The position numbers and the translations under genes are program-made. Positions 35,722-45,037 of a stretch of DNA of 64,000 nt are shown piece after piece (the stretch's first letter is position 1; each line of letters starts with the position of its first letter). The DNA is from Nitrospinaceae bacterium. GTDB lineage: Bacteria > Nitrospinota > Nitrospinia > Nitrospinales > Nitrospinaceae. Location of the stretch: positions 62,001-126,000 of the forward strand of contig JAJDBJ010000067.1 of assembly GCA_029261395.1 (NCBI GenBank), written 5' to 3'. Under the pieces are notes generated by a model. The model worked only from the letters and a program-made list of their open reading frames with translations, had not been told where the DNA came from and did no database searches.

Positions 35722-36798
35722 TTAGTTTTGGTTGCTATCCTTGGGGAGATGAATAATAAACTGAGCGCCTTCTCCAGGCTTGCTGTTTGCGGTCAACCGC
35801 CCTCCATGAGCCCTCACGACTTTCATACAGATGGTCAGTCCCATACCGCCTCCTTCATACTGGTCTTTCCCATGTAGTTTCTTAAAAGGTTTGACCATAT
35901 TATTCAGATAGGAGGTGTTAAATCCAATACCCTCATCCTGAATAACAATTTCAAAGAATGTGTTTTTGCTAAGGCGATTATAGATCCTGATCTTTGGAGG
36001 TTGTCCGGCTTTGGAGAATTTCAGCGCATTTCCAATCAGATTTTGAAACAGTTGCCTCATCATGTATTGATCAGCAATCACGGTAGGTAAAGTATCGGTC
36101 TCCACTTGTGCTTGTTTTTTATTTATTGCCAGGCTGAAGTGAACCAATACATCTTTAACAAGTTTATTTAAATTTACAGAAGTGGTGGGCCGCGATTTGG
36201 ATCTAATTTGAGAGTAACTTAATAAATCATTGAGGTAAGTTTGCGCGCGTTTGGTGGAAGCCAGCATGCGATCCATATTTCTTTGGCTTTTGGTATCCAA
36301 AGGGTCAATAGAAGACTGTTTCAATAGATCACCAAAAATGTGAATTTTGCGCAAGGGTTCCTGCAGGTCATGAGAGGCAATGAAGGCAAAATCTTCCAAG
36401 TCCTGATTACTGCGTTCCAACTCCATCCTAAGCTTGTTACTGATGTTGAGGTCTTCCCTGAGTTTTTCTGCTAGATAACCGATCACCCAGCCAGTTATTA
36501 CGAGAAAACAACCCCATATAGTAAGATTGAAATAAAGATCAAACTTCGTATTGCTGAGCAGATATGTTTGCTGGTTGGCAAGCACAAAAACCGAGACCAT
36601 AAGGATGGCGAAAAAAGCTCCCAACACAGCCATCCGTCTCCCAAGGTAATAACCTCCAATGATAACCGGTAGATAATAAAAATTAAGAAAAGCGACCTTA
36701 GAATAAATGAAAAAATTTATAAGCATCACGCTTATAAGAATAATCAGAATTAAAAGGCTTTCCAGGTTTCTGAGTAGCCATGTTTCTCTTTTTTTCAC
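35722..36798 (-). CDS. Membrane sensor histidine kinase
   Basis: The 358 aa protein has about four N-terminal transmembrane helices (residues ~15-130), then a HisKA dimerisation helix with the phospho-acceptor His in FIASHDLQEPLRK. The HATPase domain has N-box NLIGNALKFS, G1 DEGIGFN and G2 GGGMGL. There is no separate sensor domain, so it probably senses through its membrane part or a partner. The GTG at 36798 follows GAGGG. No response regulator is adjacent. Confidence 0.93.
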   Translation of the reverse strand: MKKRETWLLRNLESLLILIILISVMLINFFIYSKVAFLNFYYLPVIIGGYYLGRRMAVLGAFFAILMVSVFVLANQQTYLLSNTKFDLYFNLTIWGCFLVITGWVIGYLAEKLREDLNISNKLRMELERSNQDLEDFAFIASHDLQEPLRKIHIFGDLLKQSSIDPLDTKSQRNMDRMLASTKRAQTYLNDLLSYSQIRSKSRPTTSVNLNKLVKDVLVHFSLAINKKQAQVETDTLPTVIADQYMMRQLFQNLIGNALKFSKAGQPPKIRIYNRLSKNTFFEIVIQDEGIGFNTSYLNNMVKPFKKLHGKDQYEGGGMGLTICMKVVRAHGGRLTANSKPGEGAQFIIHLPKDSNQN

Positions 36799-37031
36799 TG
36801 AATCACCCTCGCCCACTCTTAAGAGAGAACAGTATGAGCTGTCGATATTGAAGCGATATTAATTTTTGGAAAGGGCATAACCCTTACTATTAATGGTAAC
36901 CCAGCCTTGCCGGTTGTACAATTTTTTAAGTGAGGAGATTTCAGGCTGATTGGGCGCTCGCCATAGGGGGGATGATGAATAATGCTCTCGTTCGTCGCTC
37001 TCTGTGTCTAAGTTCTAAGGCTCTTTACGGC

Positions 37032-37065
37032 AAAAAAAAGCGACCCCGATGAACCGTGAGGTCGC
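37032..37065 (-). terminator. Terminator for tRNA-Arg(UCU)
   Basis: On the minus strand a hairpin with GCGACC/GGTCGC arms (37040-37045, 37060-37065) is followed by eight T residues. It lies 30 bp past the tRNA 3' end. Confidence 0.85.
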
Positions 37066-37094
37066 CATTAAACTATGCCTGATAAGGCCTTATA

Positions 37095-37171
37095 TGGTAC
37101 GCCTGGTACGACTCGAACGTACGACCTGCGGATTAGAAGTCCGCTGCTCTATCCAGCTGAGCTACAGGCGC
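37095..37171 (-). tRNA. tRNA-Arg (anticodon UCU)
   Basis: Cloverleaf on the minus strand, 77 nt with encoded CCA. The acceptor pairs GCGCCTG with CAGGCGT (one G-U at 1-72). The D arm contains GCTCAGCTGGAT, the anticodon loop reads CTTCTAA with anticodon TCT, and the T arm is GTACG-TTCGAGT-CGTAC. A terminator follows. Reads AGA (and possibly AGG) codons. Confidence 0.95.
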
Positions 37172-37604
37172 GTAAATTTACCCTAATGAGTTTGGAATGG
37201 GAGCAAAATCATTCTTTGAGTGCCAATATACCAGAAAAAATGTTCTCTTCGTACCTTCTTCTCAGGCTGGTTTTTAGCGGCCACCTCTTCTGGGAAATTC
37301 TTCCCGTCGGCTTTGCGGGACTATGGGTCGTACTTTAAATCGAAGGCAACCCGGTCCCATTCCCTTCGTTTCTCCCTAAATGCAGATTAATTTTTTTTAA
37401 ATGGACGGATATTTCAATTGTCCATGAAACACGCTAAAAAAATTGATTCTGGTACATGATTCCCAGAATTGAAACACTTCGGCGGATCTGTATGGAAAGC
37501 CGGATATGAAACCGGGATTTAACGGGGCGTTTACACTTATTGAGTTTTGGCCCTTAAATTGCATCTTTTAGAGGTGGTAATAAAAATATTTTCGGTATAT
37601 CCAA
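37172..37604. other. 433 bp non-coding stretch
   Basis: Lies between tRNA-Arg and the PAS-domain gene, low GC. It holds the tRNA promoter region. I see no clear gene, repeat or terminator, and no strong ribosome site before the PAS start. Confidence 0.5.
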
Positions 37605-39176
37605 TTGACTGCAGAAAAAATAAAAGCTAATCGAAACAAACAATCGGCAGATTCCAGCAATCTGAAAGCGAACCGTGGTGGGTTCTGGATTTCGACCAAA
37701 GTATTAAGCCTTGGAGTCATGCTTTTGGGATTTAGTGTGATTGTCATCGGGTATTTAAATATTCCGGCGCTGGCGCAGGTTTGGGTTTCGATGCAATCCA
37801 ATGTTTTGCTGGTAATATTACTGCCAGTGTTGGGAACTTTTATTGTCCTCTTTGTGAGCCTATCGTTCAAAGCATGGCGGAAAGGTGAGAGTCTCCAAAA
37901 ATGCCTGGAAGATGAAGTCAGCATGCGTAGTAAAGTTGAGAGAGACTTAATCCGCGCCCAGGAAATATCCAAAACGGGGAACTGGATACTTGAATTGTCG
38001 AGTCAGGAAATGCGGTGGTCTAATGAAGTTTGCAGGATACTGGACTGCATTCCGAATGATACCGATATGAACTTTCAGAGTTTTTTGAATTTCGTTCACC
38101 CCGATGACCGTAGTTTTGTGGAAAAGGAGATCCAGAAGGCCATAGGACTGGGGACGGCTTTTTATATGACCCACCGTATAATTCGCGGGGATGGTTCGAT
38201 TCGAATGGTCAAGCAACGCTCTGAAATTTATCTGGATCAAAAAGGGGAGGCGACCCGAATCCTGGGGACACTCCAGGATATTACCGATCAGAAGAAGATG
38301 GAGAATCTAGCGGCAGATTTGGGCCGCATTGTGGATAAATCTTTCAACGAGATTTATACGTTTGATGCGGATACCCTTAAGTTTACCAAAGTCAACCTGG
38401 CCGCTCGACTCAACCTGCGCTACAGTATGGAAGAACTGGATGAGATGACTCTCGTGGACCTGAACCCGGAATACACTCATGAGCAGTTTGAGGAAAAGAT
38501 CGCCCCATTGAAGAGAGGGGATGAGTCAGTCACAGTCTTTGAAACGGTTCATAAGAGAAAAAACGGTACCCTTTACCCTGTCGATGTCCGCCTTCAACTC
38601 TCAATAAATGAAGTCCGCCCACAGTTCGTAGCCATTGTGCAGGATATTTCCGACCGGAAAAATATTGAAAGCTTGTTCAGTAAAACCCAGGAAGATAACG
38701 ATAAACGCCTCCAAGAACGCACTTCGAGTTTAACGAAATTAAATAAGGATTTTCAGGTAGAAATCGACGAGCAGAAAAAAATCATTGAAGCTCTCGGTGT
38801 CCGCGAGAAACGTTTGGCTGAGATTTTGAATAATACGGAGGATGGGATTGTTGCGATAGATAAAGAAGGCACCATCCATTCCTTCAATCGTGCGGCGGAG
38901 TATTTATTCGGTCTTAACATTGATGAAGCGCTCGGGCAAAATATCAGTACTCTGATGACCGGGCCGGAGGGTTCCTACAGCGGTGAATACTTCAAAAACC
39001 TTTTGCAATCTGAAAAGCCGGCCCCACTGGGGTTACGCCGCGTGGTCACTGCAAGAAAAAAAGACGGGTCAACCTTTTCTGCGGAATTAACGGTCAAAGA
39101 AACCGTAATCGAGGAGCAACGGATGTTCATCGGTCTCATACGCAATCTTACAGAAAAAGAAGAGTTCGATCATTAA
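37605..39176 (+). CDS. Membrane PAS-domain sensor protein without output domain
   Basis: The 523 aa protein has two N-terminal transmembrane helices (~residues 32-53 and 65-88), then three PAS/PAC units (~110-215, ~235-345, ~405-515) separated by coiled coil (~350-400). The PAS units have typical GTLQDITDQKK, IVQDISDRK and GLIRNLTEKEE ends. No HisKA, GGDEF, EAL or chemotaxis signalling domain follows, and the stop is real. It may act through a partner protein. The TTG start is uncertain because the upstream GAGGTGG is ~30 bp away. Confidence 0.82.
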   Translation: MTAEKIKANRNKQSADSSNLKANRGGFWISTKVLSLGVMLLGFSVIVIGYLNIPALAQVWVSMQSNVLLVILLPVLGTFIVLFVSLSFKAWRKGESLQKCLEDEVSMRSKVERDLIRAQEISKTGNWILELSSQEMRWSNEVCRILDCIPNDTDMNFQSFLNFVHPDDRSFVEKEIQKAIGLGTAFYMTHRIIRGDGSIRMVKQRSEIYLDQKGEATRILGTLQDITDQKKMENLAADLGRIVDKSFNEIYTFDADTLKFTKVNLAARLNLRYSMEELDEMTLVDLNPEYTHEQFEEKIAPLKRGDESVTVFETVHKRKNGTLYPVDVRLQLSINEVRPQFVAIVQDISDRKNIESLFSKTQEDNDKRLQERTSSLTKLNKDFQVEIDEQKKIIEALGVREKRLAEILNNTEDGIVAIDKEGTIHSFNRAAEYLFGLNIDEALGQNISTLMTGPEGSYSGEYFKNLLQSEKPAPLGLRRVVTARKKDGSTFSAELTVKETVIEEQRMFIGLIRNLTEKEEFDH

Positions 39177-39406
39177 TTGATGCGGACCATACAGCCCAAG
39201 ACAAACTCTTGAATCGTTATTGATCAACTCTGGATCACCCGGGAAATCCAAAAAGCGCATCCTCCAAATTTGCGCGATTCCTTGCCAAGCCAATCCTGAG
39301 GCGTTTATCAGCAGAATAGTCTACCCCACTCAATGATAAGTTTTCCCGCTTACCCGCAACGGTCAACCATTGCCAGCTCCCAGGTTTGGCTTAATGATGA
39401 GAAACG

Positions 39407-39619
39407 TTACCCTTGGGTTTTGTGTAATCCGCAGGTGTCAATGCCGAACAAGCTGTACAACGGACACCAACCGATCAGCCCCGTCATTAAGGGTACCAGC
39501 GCTACGACGTAAAGTACGATTCCCCACGTTCCACCAGCTACAAAACCGGCAAGAATCAATGCCAGTCCAAGGACGATCCGAAATGTACGGTCCAAACCAC
39601 CTGCATTGCGTGTCAACAT
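39407..39619 (-). CDS. DUF2892 small membrane protein
   Basis: The 70 aa protein has the YgaP-type DUF2892 pattern: LDRTFRIVLGLALILAG, a second helix IVLYVVALVPLMTGLIG, then WCPLYSLFGIDTCG with the two conserved Cys. It is an inner-membrane protein; in YgaP the same domain tethers a rhodanese. The gene stands alone here. An AGGAGG lies upstream of the ATG at 39619. Confidence 0.9.
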   Translation of the reverse strand: MLTRNAGGLDRTFRIVLGLALILAGFVAGGTWGIVLYVVALVPLMTGLIGWCPLYSLFGIDTCGLHKTQG

Positions 39620-39947
39620 GGCGAGCCTCCTTTTTATTGAAAATCAGGCTTAATAAAAAGTGCTTCTACTAAATTAGATGCAGAAGAGCGAGAGAAGTTT
39701 CGCGATACAAGTTTCAAGTTTAGAAATGGACGGCAGGGGAACTCTTTGCCTTAGGTGATTTTAGAAAGGCCGGAGACTGCTCTCTGGATTTTACGCAGAG
39801 AACCACTGGAGGAGTTAAAAATCAGCAGAGGGAGGCGCGAGGCCATCCCTATTGGCATCGGTTGTCAATTACCCGATGAGTATCAAGAGCGCCGCTAAGA
39901 TTCGGATATTGAAAGGGGTGTGCCGTGCAAACCCGTTCCAGCCGTGC
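39620..39947. other. 328 bp non-coding stretch
   Basis: Between the DUF2892 start and the slyD stop. It includes the ribosome site of the DUF2892 gene. No other coding sequence or structured element is evident. Confidence 0.5.
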
Positions 39948-40427
39948 TTAATGCTGGTGACCCCCCGGGCCATGCACGTGACCGTGTTGCATTTCTTCTG
40001 CTGTGGCCTCACGAACCTCAACCACTTCAACATCGAAATGAAGCGTTTGGCCGGCCAGCGGATGGTTGCCGTCGACCTGGACTTTGCCGCCTTCAAGGCC
40101 GGTGACGGTGAACACCTGGTTGTTTCCGTTGACATCAGCGGAGAACTGCATACCCGGCTGGATTTCAATGTCTTTAGGAAAATTGGTACGCTCGATGTCC
40201 ATTTTCAGCCCGGCAACAAATTCGCCGTAACCTTCTGCCGGAGGCACGGTGACTTCCTTCTTATCTCCAACCGCCAAGCCTTCCAGCGCATTCTCGAGTC
40301 CCGGTACAATCTGTTTGTTCCCGTGAAGATACGCAAACGGTTTGTCAGCAGAAGATTTGTCCAATTCCTCGCCATCGGCATTTGTCAAAGTGTAACTCAA
40401 CGAAACTACGGCATCCTTTTTAACCAT
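39948..40427 (-). CDS. slyD: FKBP-type peptidyl-prolyl isomerase SlyD
   Basis: The 159 aa protein starts with the FKBP strand DAVVSLSYTLTNADGEELD and has the insert-in-flap chaperone domain of SlyD in the middle. The tail is His-rich and metal-binding (HGHVHGPGGHQH). It is a cytoplasmic folding helper and Ni(II)/Zn binder. The ATG at 40427 was chosen because GGAG lies 9 bp upstream; the in-frame ATGs further upstream have no site. A periplasmic FKBP relative is encoded at 43178. Confidence 0.94.
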   Translation of the reverse strand: MVKKDAVVSLSYTLTNADGEELDKSSADKPFAYLHGNKQIVPGLENALEGLAVGDKKEVTVPPAEGYGEFVAGLKMDIERTNFPKDIEIQPGMQFSADVNGNNQVFTVTGLEGGKVQVDGNHPLAGQTLHFDVEVVEVREATAEEMQHGHVHGPGGHQH

Positions 40428-40648
40428 GCTAAAATTCTCCATTAGTAGTATTTGATTTTGTAAATACCTTATAGGAAAGAGCGGAAAAAGCAACTTTATT
40501 TTGTATTTTAGCCTGTATGGATCAATTCTATGGGATCACGCTCCAGGCGGATCGGTGATGCAATTGAAGGAAATCTCTTAACGGCGTTCACTCTAATGGA
40601 AGGGTCAAATGTGATAAAATCTGTACTCTGAAAGGATACAGGATTTCT

Positions 40649-41608
40649 GTGTACCCATTGACCTCTTATTCAGGTAAACACCCCCTTGCGAAAAAAAGTG
40701 CCGCCTCCCTGCGCCGGTATTTTTGCATAGCGTTTGTTGCGATTCAGTTTCTTTGTCCCGCCTTCGGAATGACCACTGAGGAGGTGCTGAATGACGACCA
40801 GGCACGCCAGCAATGTTTCAAGGGGAAAGCCATATACTGCATCGCCCTGGGCATTAAAGAAGAGAAGACAGGGCATCCGGAACGCGCTTTAGAGCTCTAC
40901 CGCACCGCATGCAAAAAACATCCCACCCCCGGTCACCTGCGCGCCTGCACACCGTTACTGGGTCTGGCCTGGAAAATGAATCGCCTGGATGAAGAAGCTG
41001 TCCCTCTCGAAACCCGTTGCAAGGAAGATGAACCCATCACCTGCTTTTATCTTGGGCAAGAGTATTTAAAGCTGGTCGAAATGGAGAAAGCGTCCCGTCA
41101 TTTGGAGCCCTTGTGCCGGAACCATTTTCGTCCCCCCGATCCCGCCAATTACGGTCCCTGTTATCATTTGGCGAAAGGATACGAGCAAGCTGGACAGTGG
41201 AACCGCGCTCTCGAATTGTTTCAGTTCGATTGCGAAAACCATAAGGAGAAGGGGCAACCCAGTTGCGAGGCTCGGAAACAGTTGGTGGAAATGAAAAGAG
41301 TTCATAGTCAGTTGAGGCAAAAGGGGATTCGCGATTTTGATCCGGTCGAGGTGATACTGCTCTTTATTGTTTTTATGAGTATCTTAAATGTATGGATTTG
41401 GTTTAAAGGTGGAAGACGAGGTTTGAAATATCTGAGCTTGGCGGCACCGGTAGTGATATGGGGCGCAACCCTAACGTGGGTTTACTGGCCCGATAAACCG
41501 GCCTACCCAGCCGGCCAGTGGGTGGTACTTTTCTTTGCATTTCTGTTGGTTACAGGAATGGCCGTACACGCCTACCGTGCGCTTCATCCCTTAAACGATT
41601 CCCGTTAA
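40649..41608 (+). CDS. Cys-rich TPR-like membrane protein
   Basis: The 319 aa protein has an N-terminal export signal (FCIAFVAIQFLCPAFG) and then ~200 residues of Sel1/TPR-like helical repeats rich in paired Cys (TACKKH, ETRCKEDEPITC, CENH, QPSCEA), suggesting disulfides in the periplasm. Two or three C-terminal transmembrane helices follow (VILLFIVFMSILNVWIW, LAAPVVIWGATLTWVYW, VVLFFAFLLVTGMAV). The GTG at 40649 follows AGGAT. I recognise no named family. It is followed 69 bp later by the TPR-SUMF1 gene. Confidence 0.7.
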   Translation: MYPLTSYSGKHPLAKKSAASLRRYFCIAFVAIQFLCPAFGMTTEEVLNDDQARQQCFKGKAIYCIALGIKEEKTGHPERALELYRTACKKHPTPGHLRACTPLLGLAWKMNRLDEEAVPLETRCKEDEPITCFYLGQEYLKLVEMEKASRHLEPLCRNHFRPPDPANYGPCYHLAKGYEQAGQWNRALELFQFDCENHKEKGQPSCEARKQLVEMKRVHSQLRQKGIRDFDPVEVILLFIVFMSILNVWIWFKGGRRGLKYLSLAAPVVIWGATLTWVYWPDKPAYPAGQWVVLFFAFLLVTGMAVHAYRALHPLNDSR

Positions 41609-41677
41609 ATTAAAGTCGCATTTCACGTTTATTTACGGCATATTTAACGAAATTTTCTGAACTGAGGAACACGACAC

Positions 41678-43003
41678 ATGAAAACTATTCTCCCGGTATG
41701 GATCTTGTTGATGATGGGTTTGATGACTCCCCTCGACGGAGTTACGCTGGCAGGAGAGGCTGATTTGCTTCAGTCCGGCCAAAAGGCTTTCAGTGAGGGG
41801 GAATTTATAGAAGCCGAACAATTTTTTAGCCAAGTGGTGGCCCAGGCACCGGATGATCACAAAGCGCTTCGTTCTCTGGCCGAAACGAAAATCAAATTGA
41901 AAAAATTTCAGGAGGCGGAAATCCTCATCGACCGCATTCTGAAAATGCCCGTCGTCAAAGGGCGTAACGTGCAGGTCTATGTCGAAGGCGACCCGAATCC
42001 GCATGAAGCAGAACTGGTGGATGAAACGGTGATGGTGGTGGATGAGTCCGCTACCGAGGAGAAGGAGCAGTCCCAGTCGTTTATCCGGGGTGACGTGCTG
42101 AAGCGGGTTCCGCATTACCGGGTGTATTTCATGAAAACCGGCAAGATGAAATTACTGCCGAAAAGCAAAACTCGAATCCAGTACAAAGGCATCCCCACCG
42201 CGACTCGAGACCATGCTCTGGCTATGAAAGCCAAGGTCCAGAAAATCCTCATCTCCACCCAGCATGGCAAAGCCGAAGAAGACATGGTCGATATTCCTGC
42301 CGGTTGTTTTCAAATGGGAAGTGAGCAAGGCGATCCGGACGAACGCCCGGTCCATAAAGTTTGCATCTCAGCCTTTCAGATGGGTAAGTATGAAGTGCGG
42401 CAGAAAAATTTCCAGGCGGTGATGGGATCCAATCCTTCCCAGCATGTCGGGGCGGACCTGCCGGTCGACAGCCTGACATGGGACGAGGCCAGCGACTATT
42501 GTAAAAAAATAGGAATGGACCTGCCGACCGAAGCTCAATGGGAGTACGCCGCACGTGCCGGAACCACGACGCCGTTTTACTGGGGGCCCACCCTTTCCGG
42601 CAAGGAAGCCAACTTCTGCGATAGCACCTGTGAGCTGAACATCCGGGAGCCGCGCGTCACCGACGGATTCAAACACACCGCGCCGGTGGGATCGTTTCCG
42701 CCCAATCCGTTCGGCCTGTACGATATGGCGGGAAACGTCAGTGAGTGGGTTCGCGACTGGATGGATGTCGGAGAAAACTATTATCAGGTCAGCCCGGAAC
42801 AGGATCCTCCCGGACCCCGCCCGGATTTGCAGGCCTGCATGCGGGTCGATTGCATCGGCTCCCAGGCCATTACTAATAAAGTGTATCGGGGCGGCGCGTG
42901 GAACGAAAACGCGGGAGCATTGCGGTCCTCCAACCGGCGCGATTCACATTTCCAATTGCGGCCCGAAGGCACCGGCTTCCGTTGTGCGAAATCGTCCCAA
43001 TAA
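41678..43003 (+). CDS. Exported TPR plus SUMF1/FGE-fold protein, non-canonical
   Basis: The 441 aa protein has a signal peptide, two TPR-like units (~30-85), a ~100-residue linker domain, and a C-terminal SUMF1/FGE fold from MVDIPAGCFQMGSE to GFRCAKSS. The fold motifs include LPTEAQWEYAARAGT and GNVSEWVRDWM. The region where FGE needs its Cys pair (RGGAWNENAGALRSSNRR) has no Cys. It is a second such protein in this window; the pair may be related in function. A terminator follows at 43016. Confidence 0.87.
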   Translation: MKTILPVWILLMMGLMTPLDGVTLAGEADLLQSGQKAFSEGEFIEAEQFFSQVVAQAPDDHKALRSLAETKIKLKKFQEAEILIDRILKMPVVKGRNVQVYVEGDPNPHEAELVDETVMVVDESATEEKEQSQSFIRGDVLKRVPHYRVYFMKTGKMKLLPKSKTRIQYKGIPTATRDHALAMKAKVQKILISTQHGKAEEDMVDIPAGCFQMGSEQGDPDERPVHKVCISAFQMGKYEVRQKNFQAVMGSNPSQHVGADLPVDSLTWDEASDYCKKIGMDLPTEAQWEYAARAGTTTPFYWGPTLSGKEANFCDSTCELNIREPRVTDGFKHTAPVGSFPPNPFGLYDMAGNVSEWVRDWMDVGENYYQVSPEQDPPGPRPDLQACMRVDCIGSQAITNKVYRGGAWNENAGALRSSNRRDSHFQLRPEGTGFRCAKSSQ

Positions 43004-43015
43004 ATTACACGCAAT

Positions 43016-43053
43016 AAAAAAAGGATTAGGGAACGCTCCCTAATCCTTTTTTA
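43016..43053. terminator. Bidirectional Rho-independent terminator
   Basis: A perfect 10 bp stem (43023-43032 with 43037-43046, loop ACGC) flanked by an A tract on the left and a T tract on the right, 13 bp after the SUMF1 stop. It can serve both strands, including the FKBP gene at 43178. Confidence 0.92.
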
Positions 43054-43177
43054 AAACTTTTTAAACAAGGATACTTCGTTAACGCTCAGAATGACCGAAA
43101 GTTATGTGTTGTCATCCTGAGGAGCCAGGGGCGACTAAGGATCGATGCCTTAAGTAGCCGCCGGAGAGGTTGCCCGA

Positions 43178-43684
43178 CTATTTGATACTGACCACTTTAA
43201 TGTCGAAGATCAAAGTCTTGCCCGCCAGAATATGATTGGCATCGAGAAGCGATTTCTCCGCGTTCACTTCCTTCACCATTACCATGTTGCCTTGCGGATC
43301 TCTCAAAGGTGTGCCGGCTTTGATCCCGGGCGGCAAGTTTTTGGTCGGCACTTCAAATACCATCTTGTCATCGTAAGGGCCATAGGCCTGTTCCTGAGGG
43401 ATGATGATTGTTTTCGATTCACCCACCTTCATCCCGCGGACGCCGTTGGTCATTCCGACAATGAGATTTTTGTCTCCCAGCGTGAACTCCAGAGGTTCCC
43501 GGTTTTCCGAAGTGTCGAATACCGTTTTATCCTCAAGCGACCCCGTGTAATGGATGGAAACTTTGTCGCCATCCTTCGCCACCCGGTCTTCGGCGATCGC
43601 AGAAGAAGCCCAAACCATCAGACCGCACATCACAAATCCACACATGATTAATAGTATCGGTACCCGTTTCAAATTCCTGATCAT
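43178..43684 (-). CDS. Periplasmic FKBP-type peptidyl-prolyl isomerase (SlyD-like)
   Basis: The 168 aa protein has a signal peptide (ILLIMCGFVMCGLMVWASSAIAE region) and then an FKBP domain with a SlyD-like insert (VSIHYTGSLEDKTVFDTS, PLEFTLGDKNLIVGM, MKVGESKTIIIPQEQAYG, NHILAGKTLIFDIKVV). It has no His-rich tail. It probably helps fold secreted proteins such as the many cytochromes here. A copy without a signal is encoded at 39948. Confidence 0.92.
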   Translation of the reverse strand: MIRNLKRVPILLIMCGFVMCGLMVWASSAIAEDRVAKDGDKVSIHYTGSLEDKTVFDTSENREPLEFTLGDKNLIVGMTNGVRGMKVGESKTIIIPQEQAYGPYDDKMVFEVPTKNLPPGIKAGTPLRDPQGNMVMVKEVNAEKSLLDANHILAGKTLIFDIKVVSIK

Positions 43685-44125
43685 AGTCTCACCTGAATAA
43701 AATTATAAAATAGAATGAAATATAAAAATTCCTACGGAGAGGAAGGATTACCCTGCGAGTAACTAAATTTTGACAGGAAACCGCGAACGTGAAACCCCAA
43801 CAAAACCGGCTCCGGCGGAGTGCGCCAAAAGACATCCCCATTATCCTAACATATTTCGCGCACCTTACACCAAAACTGGAGAATTCCCAAGAATTGTCTT
43901 TAACAGATTGAAATATATGCCTTCAGGAGAGGGGGTACCTGCGCACGGATTGAGCGTATTGGATGCTGGGTGGATGTTAAGCCTAATGCGGTTTGGTTTC
44001 GGCGGAGATGCGGTCCATCACTGCGAAGAGAACCGCCTAGGAAAGAACAAAATCAGCAAACGATCAACCGCGCTAAATGACTCAAGTCATATGAATTGGT
44101 CTTAATTTAATTCTATGCGCCTGTT
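43685..44125. other. 441 bp non-coding stretch with yqhA remnant
   Basis: Contains the yqhA 3' remnant (43983-44048). An open frame across this region (43770-44105, plus strand) has atypical composition, no ribosome site and reads antisense through the remnant. I see no real gene. Confidence 0.6.
43983..44048 (-). pseudogene. 3' remnant of a yqhA (UPF0114) gene
   Basis: On the minus strand it reads FVLS, an in-frame stop and then AVLFAVMDRISAETKPH and a stop. The intact gene at 50270 ends FVLSGVLFAVMDRISAETKPH and a stop. The DNA match spans ~65 bp at about 85-90%, same orientation, and the two lie 6.3 kb apart. The intervening DNA is a separate module. Confidence 0.88.
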
Positions 44126-44929
44126 TCACCGAGGCTGGATCGGTCGAGCGTTATTTCCAATAATCGCCGAAAATTTTTTTAAGCTCTGTTCTGAAACTTT
44201 TATAGGCTCTGTCAGCACAATCCACTGGACTCCCTCTGAGCAAGGTGGGGTAGTCAGCGAGCCAGCATAGGAAAAATGCTCAGTGCTGGCAGGAAGTATT
44301 TCCCTGAGGTTTGATGTCATAGGAACTGAAGTTTCTTTTTCTATTTGGTCAGGGAGCCACTTCCAAATGGTTTTTAGGATGGGGTGCTCTGGGCCAACTT
44401 CCATCATGACTGCAATGACAAGAATATGCCCGGTTTCATCTTGGTGAACAAAGTGCATTTCCATAGGAAATGTTTTGCCATCGATATGGTGTTCGCTGGG
44501 CTCATGGAAATGAAACTGCCGTAATTTATAAGCACGCTTATTGAGGTCAACTTTGCATCCTGATTTGTGAGATATCTGAATCGTATGCCCGTTATTCATT
44601 TCATGAAGCTCGGATATCTTGTAATGAAATTCCAGATTTTCCTGGTGATGGCTTAGTTCCTGCGTTTGTATGTCAATCGGCGATTGTTTGCTTCCAGTTT
44701 CGCATGTCTTGTACTCCTTAGAGAGCATCCCCCAATGTTCAGGTCCCTCGATCCCTCGATAATCCCAGTGTGATTGATTGTGTTCGTCACTACCCGTCTT
44801 ATGAATCGGACTCTGGCGAGTGAAGGTATTATCTTGAGCAAAGCCAGTCAGAGAGGGTGATAAAGTGACAAGCAATATCCCCAAAATATATGCATAATAA
44901 ATTAACGATGCCTTACAGGAATGCCGCAT
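44126..44929 (-). CDS. Alpha-class carbonic anhydrase, periplasmic
   Basis: The 267 aa exported protein interconverts CO2 and bicarbonate. It has a signal peptide (YYAYILGILLVTLSPSLTGFA), the HWDYRGIEGPEHWG start, the KQSPIDI box, the zinc ligands in QFHFHEPSEH and MEMHFVH, and the TTPPCSEGVQW box. It lies just inside the left repeat of the 44.0-50.3 kb module, upstream of a malic enzyme, so it may help supply or recycle inorganic carbon. Confidence 0.95.
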   Translation of the reverse strand: MRHSCKASLIYYAYILGILLVTLSPSLTGFAQDNTFTRQSPIHKTGSDEHNQSHWDYRGIEGPEHWGMLSKEYKTCETGSKQSPIDIQTQELSHHQENLEFHYKISELHEMNNGHTIQISHKSGCKVDLNKRAYKLRQFHFHEPSEHHIDGKTFPMEMHFVHQDETGHILVIAVMMEVGPEHPILKTIWKWLPDQIEKETSVPMTSNLREILPASTEHFSYAGSLTTPPCSEGVQWIVLTEPIKVSEQSLKKFSAIIGNNARPIQPR

Positions 44930-45037
44930 AAGAACCTCTTCTATGAGTTACTGGGACTGTTTAAGAAGAATCCATTTTAAAAGAAAATCAATATCTTCTT
45001 TTCTTCTACTACCAATGGAAAGTTAGAAACTATCTGG

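Noticed and set aside
43770-44105. Plus-strand open frame of 111 codons
   Set aside because: No ribosome site, odd composition, and it reads antisense through the yqhA remnant; treated as non-coding.
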